DNA from: Asanoa ishikariensis
GTDB lineage: Bacteria > Actinomycetota > Actinomycetes > Mycobacteriales > Micromonosporaceae
Length of the DNA stretch: 64,000 nucleotides
Assembly: GCF_900107455.1 (NCBI RefSeq)
Contig: NZ_FNQB01000001.1
Span: forward strand, 1,240,001 to 1,304,000
Reading direction: 5' to 3'
This document shows positions 56,629-64,000 of this stretch, in pieces (within the stretch, counting starts at the first letter, position 1; the number at the start of each line of letters is the position of its first letter). Made by a program: the position numbers and the translations under genes. The notes beneath the pieces are model-generated. The model was not told where the DNA came from and ran no database searches. It saw nothing but the letters and a program-made list of their open reading frames with translations.

Positions 56629-57546
56629 GTGACCCGGGTAGCTGCCATCGACTGTGGAACCAACTCCATCCGCCTGCTCGTCGCCGACGTCGGCCCCGAC
56701 GGGGCCTTGACCGACGTGACCCGCCGGATGGAGATCGTCCGGCTGGGCCAGGGCGTCGACCAGACCGGCCGGCTGGCGCCGGAGGCGATCGAGCGGACCC
56801 GGGTGGCGCTGGCCGACTACACGGCGCAGATCCGTGCGCTCGGAGCGTCTCGGGTGCGGATGTGCGCGACCTCGGCGTCCCGCGACGCGGCCAACGCCAC
56901 CGACTTCACCGACATGGTGCTGACCACCCTGGGCGTGGCGCCCGAGGTGGTCACCGGTGACGAGGAGGCGCGCCTGTCGTACACGGGCGCGGTGCGCGGT
57001 CTGGTCGCTCCGGCGCCGTTCCTGGTCGTCGACATCGGCGGCGGGTCCACGGAGTTCGTCACAGGCTCGTCGGCGGCCGGCCCCGAGGCGGCGATCTCGG
57101 TCGACATCGGCTGTGTCCGGATGACCGAGCGGCACCTGCACAGCACCCCACCGACGGCGGCCGAGGTGGCCGCGGCGGAGACGGACATCGCGGAGGCCGT
57201 GGACCGCGCGCTGGCGGCGGTCCCGGGCCGGGACGCGGCGACGCTGATCGGCGTGGCGGGCTCGGTCACGACGGTCGTCGGCATCGCGCTGGACCTGCCC
57301 GGCTACGACCCGACGCGGATCCACCATGCCCGCATCTCCTACGACGACGTGGCGAAGGTGACCGCCGACCTGCTGTCGAAGACTCCGGCGGAGCGCCTCG
57401 AAAACCCGATCATGCACCCGGGCCGCGCGGACGTGATCGGCGCGGGCGCCCTGGTCCTACGGATCATCATGGAACGCGCCGGCATGTCCTCGGTGATCGC
57501 CTCAGAACACGACATCCTCGACGGCATCGCGTACAGCCTGGCGTAG
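56629..57546 (+). CDS. ppx: Exopolyphosphatase / guanosine pentaphosphatase (Ppx/GppA family)
   Basis: This 305-residue protein has the ASKHA-fold motifs AAIDCGTNSIRLLV (phosphate 1), GDEEARLSYTGAV, and LVVDIGGGSTEFV (phosphate 2). It is the short actinobacterial form without the C-terminal HD-like domain. Members degrade polyphosphate or pppGpp, so it may act on the same alarmone pool as the synthetase at 9865-11070. GTG 56629 is 10 bp after the argA stop. Confidence 0.93.
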   Translation: MTRVAAIDCGTNSIRLLVADVGPDGALTDVTRRMEIVRLGQGVDQTGRLAPEAIERTRVALADYTAQIRALGASRVRMCATSASRDAANATDFTDMVLTTLGVAPEVVTGDEEARLSYTGAVRGLVAPAPFLVVDIGGGSTEFVTGSSAAGPEAAISVDIGCVRMTERHLHSTPPTAAEVAAAETDIAEAVDRALAAVPGRDAATLIGVAGSVTTVVGIALDLPGYDPTRIHHARISYDDVAKVTADLLSKTPAERLENPIMHPGRADVIGAGALVLRIIMERAGMSSVIASEHDILDGIAYSLA

Positions 57547-57566
57547 AAAACCGCGTGCGGGTGGGC

Positions 57567-57583
57567 CATATGATTTTCATATG
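57567..57583 (+). promoter_or_regulatory. Toxin-antitoxin operator/promoter overlapping the antitoxin start
   Basis: The perfect 7-3-7 palindrome CATATGA-TTT-TCATATG (57567-57583) contains the -10 hexamer TATGAT (57569-57574), and its last three bases are the antitoxin ATG. The antitoxin dimer bound here would block both polymerase and, on a leaderless mRNA, the start itself. No ribosome site is present. Confidence 0.7.
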
Positions 57584-57784
57584 GTTACCACGGTCAATCT
57601 GCCCGACGCGCTTCACGAGCAGCTCAAGCGGCTCGCCGAAGAAGAGCACCGCTCGATGAACGCCACCATCGTGGTCGCGCTCGAGGAGTACGTCTCGGCC
57701 CGGAGCCGTGGCGCGCGGGTCCGGGAGCTCGCCGGCGAGGTGGTCCAGCGCGACGCCGAGCTGTTGCGGCGGTTGGCGCAGTGA
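57581..57784 (+). CDS. Ribbon-helix-helix antitoxin
   Basis: This 67-residue protein has a ribbon-helix-helix DNA-binding N-terminus (TTVNLPDALHEQLKRLAEEE, then SMNATIVVALEEYV) and a charged C-terminal helix (about 45-67) that should wrap the toxin. It is followed by a Doc-type toxin with a 4-nt overlap. It should neutralise the toxin and repress the operon through the palindrome at its start. Confidence 0.88.
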   Translation: MVTTVNLPDALHEQLKRLAEEEHRSMNATIVVALEEYVSARSRGARVRELAGEVVQRDAELLRRLAQ

Positions 57785-58158
57785 TCCACTACGCCGAGGT
57801 CGACGATCTCGTGGAGATCGCGTCGATCATGTTGGGTGAGGCGCCGCAGATCCGTGACTTCGGCCTGCTCTCGTCGGCCGCGGTCCGGCCGGCCACAGTG
57901 GCGTTCGGCCAGGAGGCCTATACCGATCTGTGGAGCAAGGCGGCCGCGCTGCTGCATTCCGTGTGCATGAACCATGCCCTGATCGACGGCAACAAGCGCC
58001 TGGCCTGGGTGGCCACCCGGGTCTTTCTCGCCCTCAACGGGGTGCCGATCCAGGACGTCGACGTGGACGAGGCCGAGGCGCTCGTGATGGCGGTCGCGAG
58101 CGGTTCGCTGACCGACGTCCCGGCCATCGCCGGTGGTCTTCGCCAGCTTTACGCCTGA
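57781..58158 (+). CDS. doc: Fic/Doc-family toxin
   Basis: This 125-residue protein has the Fic core motif as HALIDGNKRLAW (His about 66, Asp, Asn, Lys-Arg), matching Doc-type HxFxDGNKR except that Phe is replaced by Leu. Doc toxins phosphorylate EF-Tu and stop translation; other Fic proteins AMPylate targets. Short length and operon layout favour the Doc group. Start GTG 57781 overlaps the antitoxin stop. A strong terminator follows. Confidence 0.9.
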   Translation: MIHYAEVDDLVEIASIMLGEAPQIRDFGLLSSAAVRPATVAFGQEAYTDLWSKAAALLHSVCMNHALIDGNKRLAWVATRVFLALNGVPIQDVDVDEAEALVMAVASGSLTDVPAIAGGLRQLYA

Positions 58159-58164
58159 GCAGAA

Positions 58165-58199
58165 AAAGGGGCGCCCCCGGTTCTCGGGGGCGCCCCTTT
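58165..58199. terminator. Bidirectional terminator between doc and ndh
   Basis: AAAGGGGCGCCCCCG (58165-58179) pairs perfectly with CGGGGGCGCCCCTTT (58185-58199) around GTTCT. The A-rich and T-rich ends let it work for both convergent genes. Confidence 0.88.
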
Positions 58200-58201
58200 C
58201 G

Positions 58202-59584
58202 CTATCTGCGGCCGGCTGTCGCCGGTTGCCGTTCGGTTGGCGGCGCCGGGACCTCCGGCGGCGCGGGGATGTGCGGCGTGACGTCCGTGAACTCTTCCTT
58301 CGGGTCGTGTAGCTGACCCAGGGAGACCGTCTCGCGGCGCAGGAACAGCGCCAGCATCCAGTCGATCAGGACCCGCACCTTGCGGTTGGTGGAGGGGATT
58401 CGGCTCAGGTGGTACGCCCGGTGCATCAGCCACGCCACGATGCCGGTGAGCTTGATGCCGTAGACCTGGGCCACGCCCTTGTGCAGGCCGAGGCTGGCCA
58501 CGCTGCCGACGTGCTTGTGCTTGTACTGCGCCGGCTGGCGTCCCCGGATCACCGAGCGGATGTTGTCGGCGAGCTGGTTGGCCTGGCGCACCGCGTGCTG
58601 CGCGCTCGGCGAGCAGAACGCACCCGGCGCACCGGTCAGGTCGGGCACCGCGGCGCAGTCGCCGGCGCTCCACGCGCCCTCGACGACCTCGTCGCCGTCG
58701 ACGACCTGGAGGCTCGCGTTCGTGGTGATCCGGCCGCGCTGGTCCTTCGGCAGGTCGACGAAGTCGAGCATCGGCGACGGCTTGACGCCCGCCGTCCAGA
58801 CGATCGTGTCGGCCGGCAGGCTGTCGCCGTCGGAGAGCTTGACGATGCCGTCGACGCACGACTCCAGGCGGGTGCCGAGGCGGATGTCGAGCTTGCGCTT
58901 GAGCAGCACCTGCACCGTGTACGCGCCCATGTCGCGGTCGACCTCGGGCAGCACCCGGTTGGTCGCCTCGACGAGCACCCAGTGCATCTCGTCGATCGAC
59001 AGCTCCGGGTAGTAGCGCTTGACCGCGTCGTGCGCCATGTCTTCCATCTCGGCCACGGCCTCGATGCCGGCGTAGCCGCCGCCGACGAAGACGAAGGTCA
59101 GCGCCCGCTCGCGTACGGCCGGGTCGGTGGTCGAGGCAGCCACGTCGAGCTGGTCGAGCACGTGGTTGCGCAGGTAGATGGCCTCACCGATGGTCTTGAA
59201 CCCGATGCCGTGCTCGCGCAGGCCGGGAATCGGCAGGGTACGGGAGACGGAGCCGGGCGCCACGATGATGTGGTCGTACTCGATCTCGCGGGGCGGCCCG
59301 ACGATCGGCTGCACCGTGGCGACCTTGCGGTCGTGGGAGACGTCGGTGACGGTCCCGGCGACGATGTGACAGTTGCGGAGTTCCCGACGCAGCGGCACAA
59401 CGGCGTGCCGAGGGGAGATGTTGCCCGCCGATGCCTCCGGCAGGAACGGCTGGTACGTCATGTGCGGCTGGGGATCGACAACGGTCACCTCGGCCTCGCG
59501 GGCACGCAGCTTCTTCGACATGCGAAGGGCTGCGTAAAGCCCGACGTGCCCGGCACCGACCACGAGAATCCGTTGAGGTCTCAC
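58202..59584 (-). CDS. ndh: Type II NADH:quinone dehydrogenase
   Basis: This 460-residue peripheral membrane flavoprotein passes electrons from NADH to quinone without proton pumping. It has the FAD-binding VVGAGHVGLYAAL (about 8-20), MTYQPFLPEASAG, the NADH-binding FVFVGGGYAGIEAVAEM (about 170), and the C-terminal FAD/quinone segment (AGDCAAVPD, QHAVRQANQLADNI). The C-terminal tail after about 430 is Pro/Glu-rich. GTG 59584 (MRPQRILVVG) is the only start that leaves a normal Rossmann N-terminus. Confidence 0.93.
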   Translation of the reverse strand: MRPQRILVVGAGHVGLYAALRMSKKLRAREAEVTVVDPQPHMTYQPFLPEASAGNISPRHAVVPLRRELRNCHIVAGTVTDVSHDRKVATVQPIVGPPREIEYDHIIVAPGSVSRTLPIPGLREHGIGFKTIGEAIYLRNHVLDQLDVAASTTDPAVRERALTFVFVGGGYAGIEAVAEMEDMAHDAVKRYYPELSIDEMHWVLVEATNRVLPEVDRDMGAYTVQVLLKRKLDIRLGTRLESCVDGIVKLSDGDSLPADTIVWTAGVKPSPMLDFVDLPKDQRGRITTNASLQVVDGDEVVEGAWSAGDCAAVPDLTGAPGAFCSPSAQHAVRQANQLADNIRSVIRGRQPAQYKHKHVGSVASLGLHKGVAQVYGIKLTGIVAWLMHRAYHLSRIPSTNRKVRVLIDWMLALFLRRETVSLGQLHDPKEEFTDVTPHIPAPPEVPAPPTERQPATAGRR

Positions 59585-59671
59585 GCCGTCAACGATCCCC
59601 TCAACGGCCCCGGATCGCCGCCTCAGAAGGCCCGTTTGTGATGGAGGACAAGCCTGTGACCTGCATGACAT

Positions 59672-60238
59672 TCACGCTCGGCGTTTGACCAGCCAGCCCA
59701 GGACCGCGGCGATTGTGACGGCCACCACCAAGCCTCCCAGCGCGGCCAGGGTCAGCGAGGTGTCCCCGCCGATGCCGGCGATCGACACCAGGAGCACGCC
59801 GCAGACCGCTGCGGCCAGGACCACCGCTGCCGCTCGGGCGACCCAGCGGGCCAGCACCTCGGTCGCGACCAGGGCGTCGCTGGGCAGCACCGCGGCCAGC
59901 GCGGCCAGGGTGTGCGCCAGGTAGAGCGTGGCCGACAGGCCGAGCAGTCGCCAGAGCTGGATGCCCTCGACCGCCTCGGCTGTCACGATCACCCAGCCGA
60001 CCACGATCGCCACGATGAGCAGCGTGGTCGTCACTCCGCGCGGTGCGAGGGCCGGGAGCACGGCCACGACGACCAGGGCGGCGACGGTGCGCCCGAAGAA
60101 CAGCGCGGGCGGGAAGGCGAAGCCCATCGCGGCCAGGAAGGCGGCGAACAGGCCGACCCGGATCAGCAGCGGGACCATTGTGGCGCGGGTGACGGTGGTG
60201 TGCAGCCGCCGGAACTTCTGCGTGAGCGCCCCGATCAT
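59672..60238 (-). CDS. Membrane protein of unknown function (end of MoxR operon)
   Basis: This 188-residue protein has five or six hydrophobic helices and no recognised catalytic motif. It starts MIGALTQKFRRLHTTVTRATMV and ends LGWLVKRRA. Its ATG overlaps the DUF58 gene stop by 4 nt, so it is the last gene of the MoxR operon. It may form part of a membrane complex with the DUF4129 and DUF58 proteins; function unknown. Confidence 0.75.
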   Translation of the reverse strand: MIGALTQKFRRLHTTVTRATMVPLLIRVGLFAAFLAAMGFAFPPALFFGRTVAALVVVAVLPALAPRGVTTTLLIVAIVVGWVIVTAEAVEGIQLWRLLGLSATLYLAHTLAALAAVLPSDALVATEVLARWVARAAAVVLAAAVCGVLLVSIAGIGGDTSLTLAALGGLVVAVTIAAVLGWLVKRRA

Positions 60239-61595
60239 CGACCCACCGCCTTCGGTGCGGAGGCCAGTCGGGCCACGTCGCGCAGCACCGTGTCGAGGCT
60301 GCCGGCGCCGGCCCAGGCGACCACGGGCACGCCGTGCTCACGGAGCTGGTCGATCATGTTGTCCCGTTCCAGTCGCCAGACCCGGTGGGCGATCTCCGTC
60401 CACGGCCCGCGGGCCGGCGGCGCGGCCTGCTCGGGCATCGTGTCGACCGCGACCACGTAGCGGCCGGAGCGGGCCAGCCGGGCCAGCATCTCCGCCGAGC
60501 GGTTGTCGATCAGCGGGGTGAGCACCACGACCAGCGCGTTGTGCGAGAGCACCTGCGAGCCGAACACCGTGTCGTACGGCTGGAACTCGGCCGGGTACAC
60601 CTTCACGTCCAGCAGCCACTCCAGCACCGTCAGGTACTGCCGGCGGCCGGTGGCCGGACGGAGCCGGCGCGCGACCGGGCCGTACTCCAGCAGCGAGACC
60701 CGGTCGCCCCGGTGCAGGTAGTGCTCGGCGATCGCGGCCGCCGAGCGGACCGTCATGTCGATCACCGAGGCGGAGCCCTTGGCCCCGCCGGAGCGGCCGG
60801 CCTCGTTGAGCACGTCGAGCAGCAGCACGACCTCGGCGTCGCGGTCGGACAGCGTCGCGGCCACGTGCAGGCGCTCGGTGCGCAGCGACACCCGCCAGTC
60901 GATCCGGCGCAGCCGGTCACCCGGTCCGAAGATCCGTACGCCGGCCAGCTCACCGCCCTCGCCGGGCCGCCGGGAGCGGTGGCCGCCGACCAGGCCGGCG
61001 GCGCGCGGCATCGCCTCGTCGGCGTCGAACGGTTCGGTCGACGGGTAGACCCGCACGTTGCGGGCGCCGCTGACCACCGGGCGGCCGGCGATCAGCCCGT
61101 CGCAGGCGGTGATCCGGGCGGACGCCGGGCCGAGTGGGTGCCGGCCCCAGCGCAGCGCCTCGCCGTCGAGCTCGATCTCCTTGGCCCCGCCGCGGGCGAC
61201 CGTGATGACGTGCGGCCGGTCGGCCTTCTCCACCGCGAGCCAGGGCGAGACGAGGGTACGCACGACGACCAGGTCGTAGCCCACCGTGTCGCGGTTGACC
61301 ACCTGGACGCCGGCGGTGAGCCGGGCACCCTCGACGTGGTGGTTGTCGTCCGTGCCCAACCGGATCCGGGGCACCGCGCCCGGCCGGCGGCGCAGCGCGA
61401 AGGCGGTGCCGATCGCGAACGGAGCGGCCAGCACCACCAGGTCGACCCGGCCGAGCAGCACGCCGGCGATCAGCAGGAGGCCGGTGAGCAGCACCGCCCG
61501 CCCGAGCGCGCGGGTCGGCACCCACTGCGGCTCGGCCTGCTCGTCCTCGACCGGCGCCACCACCTCAGGCACCGCCGGCCCCGCGTCAACGAGAG

Positions 61596-61599
<4 letters not shown>
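60235..61599 (-). CDS. DUF58-domain protein (MoxR-associated, vWA-like)
   Basis: This 454-residue protein has two N-terminal helices (about 33-70; AVLLTGLLLIAGVLLG) and a DUF58 core with the signature VRIFGPGDRLRRIDWRVSLRTERLHV near residue 220, followed by a vWA-like fold (VVLLLDVLNEAG, about 265). DUF58 proteins work with MoxR AAA+ ATPases in cell-envelope or maturation roles. It is coupled to moxR upstream and to the small membrane protein downstream, each by ATGA. Confidence 0.92.
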
Positions 61600-62638
<1,039 letters not shown>

Positions 62639-62642
<4 letters not shown>

Positions 62643-63268
62643 AACCTCTCCAATGACTGGACGTACGCCGTCGCGTCGCGCGGCGCCAGGTTGCGGGTGG
62701 GCGGTGTGGCGAGATAGGTCCACAGCGGTTCGCCGAGCAATGCCCGCGCCCGCTCCGGGTCGCCGGCACGGGTCAGGCCGTGTCGCTGGCGAAGCCGCTC
62801 GTCGACGATCTCGGCGAGCGTACGCTGCACGGCGCGGGCAGAGCCGGCGTCGCCGCCGGCCCGTTGCAGCAGGCGTTCCCAGCGGCCGACCACCGTGCGG
62901 AGCGCGTCGCGGTCGCTGAAGTTGTACGAGCCGTCCTCGGTCGCCCCCGCCGAGCGCCGGCGTTGGCGGGTCACCTGGGGTGGGACGAGTGCGCTGGTGA
63001 CCCGGCGCAGCACGATCAGCGCGACGATGACGCCGACGACGGCCACGATCGGCACCGTGTAGCCGGCCACCCGCAGACCGAAGATCGCGACCGCGACGAG
63101 CCCGGCCCCGGCGAACACCGCCTTGATCCACCAGCGCAGGCCGGTGCCGGAGCGGCCACCCCGTCGAGCGGGCTCGTCGTCATCCTCGAACGTGAAGAGG
63201 TCGTCGATCAGGGTCTCGTCCTCGACCCGCTCGTCGAGATCGTCGTCGTAGTCGGCGGAGGTCGTCAT
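62639..63268 (-). CDS. Membrane protein of the MoxR operon, unknown family
   Basis: I do not recognise a named family. The 209-residue protein has an acidic N-terminus (DYDDDLDERVEDETLIDDLF), two helices (about 48-88), and a cytoplasmic C-terminal domain with NFSDRDALRTVVGRWERLLQRAGG and LGEPLWTYLATPP. Proteins of this layout commonly sit between DUF4129 and MoxR genes in Actinobacteria. It overlaps the flanking genes by 4 nt each. Confidence 0.78.
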
Positions 63269-63972
63269 GCTGACACCGCCGCGGTGAGCTCGGTGCGGAT
63301 CCGCTGGAGCGCCGAGCGGGCCTGGGTGCGCATGCGGTCGTCGACCGCGTGGGTGGCGTAGCGGGCCTCGCGGTAGACGTCGGCCAGAGCGGCCAGCACG
63401 TCGGCGCTGATCTGGTGCGCGTGCAGCAGCCGGGCGACCAGGTCGGTCGGGCTGTCGCCGACCCGCTTGGGCGTGCCGGCCGCGGCAGCCGCCTGTTCCA
63501 GCCGCAGCCAACAGGCGATCACCGCCCGGCGCGGGTCGCCGTCGGTGTCGGACAGATCCGTCAGGCCGGCCTCGACGGCCGCGACCACCTGGGCGGCGTC
63601 GGGCGCCGGCGCGGCCGGGTCGGCGTACTTGACCGGGCGGCGCCGCAACCGGCGCAGGCCGTCGCGGACCAGGATCCAGATCACCAGCACGACCACCACG
63701 AGCACGACGGCCGCGCAGAGCACGCCGGCGGCCGGCGCGAGCCAGCCGGGCAGCTCGCGGGGTTCGGCCGCGGCGACCTCTTCCTCTGGCGGGAACGACG
63801 GTTGGATCGGTTGGCTGAAGTCTTCCTGCCCGCCCTGCGCCTGCTCGGCCGCCGGCTTGGCCTCGACCTGGCCGATCTGCAGCGACGAGTGGCCGGCGGC
63901 GAGCGCGGCGAGGCCGAGGAGGCCGACCACCAGCGCGAGCGGCCACCAGCGGCGCAGGGATGCGAGATCCAT
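63265..63972 (-). CDS. DUF4129-domain membrane protein
   Basis: This 235-residue protein has an N-terminal helix (about 9-28), an extracytoplasmic Glu/Pro-rich region, a second helix (about 77-102), and a C-terminal DUF4129 domain (DPRRAVIACWLRLEQAAAAAG, DSPTDLVARLL, YREARYATH). Domains of this type occur in transglutaminase-linked and MoxR-linked envelope systems. GGGGGG lies 8 nt upstream of ATG 63972. The gene is the first complete one of the operon. Confidence 0.88.
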   Translation of the reverse strand: MDLASLRRWWPLALVVGLLGLAALAAGHSSLQIGQVEAKPAAEQAQGGQEDFSQPIQPSFPPEEEVAAAEPRELPGWLAPAAGVLCAAVVLVVVVLVIWILVRDGLRRLRRRPVKYADPAAPAPDAAQVVAAVEAGLTDLSDTDGDPRRAVIACWLRLEQAAAAAGTPKRVGDSPTDLVARLLHAHQISADVLAALADVYREARYATHAVDDRMRTQARSALQRIRTELTAAVSA

Positions 63973-63974
63973 GC

Positions 63975-64000
63975 TTATGCCCCCCTGGCCAACTCCTTGG
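63975..64000 (-). CDS. Possible 3' end of an upstream gene, partial
   Basis: On the minus strand the last bases read KELARGA followed by TAA (63977-63975), ending 2 bp before the DUF4129 start. The close spacing fits another gene of the same operon entering from beyond the right edge. Too little is visible to name it. Confidence 0.35.

Overview
This is a 64 kb piece of a high-GC actinobacterial chromosome. The gene order around mfd, the SurA-like lipoprotein, mazG, eno, the FtsB-like gene, the DUF501 gene, argA, ppx and ndh is typical of Actinobacteria. The dispersed palindromic elements and the general gene style suggest Micromonosporaceae, but that family-level guess is inference. GTG and TTG starts are common. 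Genes are densely packed, with many 4-nt ATGA or GTGA overlaps. I found no rRNA, tRNA, CRISPR array, transposase or prophage.

Layout. 1-3901: an oligopeptide/dipeptide ABC importer (two permeases, two ATPases), cut at the left edge. 3969-9298: a secreted phosphoesterase, aldo/keto reductase, CPBP protease, MFS exporter and RraA-like protein. 9299-9864: a gene-free stretch holding a 90-bp tandem repeat, stacked hairpins and two terminators. 9865-13169: a minus-strand operon of alpha/beta hydrolase, a peptidase S51-like/CysRS-C-terminal fusion, and a single-domain alarmone synthetase. 13201-26075: a cell-surface polysaccharide locus (GT2, two sulfotransferases, WecG/TagA glycosyltransferase, flippase, APH-like kinase, O-antigen ligase/polymerase, chain-length protein with a dead kinase-like domain, and two GH26-like exported hydrolases). 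26117-29940: ArsR/SRPBCC pair, phosphoesterase, DUF4386/TetR divergent pair and a hydrolase. 29867-31390: APS kinase fused to a degenerate ATP-sulfurylase domain, a plausible source of PAPS for the two sulfotransferases. 31565-34956: a four-gene ABC-2 exporter cassette. 35794-38586: PEP carboxylase. 38730-42911: an S66 peptidase and a NACHT-LRR (NLR-like) ATPase. 43060-59584: a mostly housekeeping block (mfd, mazG, eno, divisome gene, argA, ppx, ndh) interrupted by a MocR/EamA pair and a Fic/Doc toxin-antitoxin pair. 59672-64000: a minus-strand MoxR/DUF58/DUF4129 operon running off the right edge.

How the parts fit. The surface locus, with two PAPS-dependent sulfotransferases and a nearby APS kinase, points to a sulfated exported glycan. 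The NACHT-LRR protein is the best candidate for an antiphage or other intracellular sensing system. The most unusual sequence object is a 69-nt near-perfect palindrome sitting in frame inside a MocR-type regulator, which looks like a mobile palindromic element tolerated in a protein linker. Regulation is unusually legible: several promoters place a TANNNT hexamer 6-7 nt before the start codon (leaderless transcripts), and clear operator palindromes precede the TetR, ArsR and toxin-antitoxin genes.
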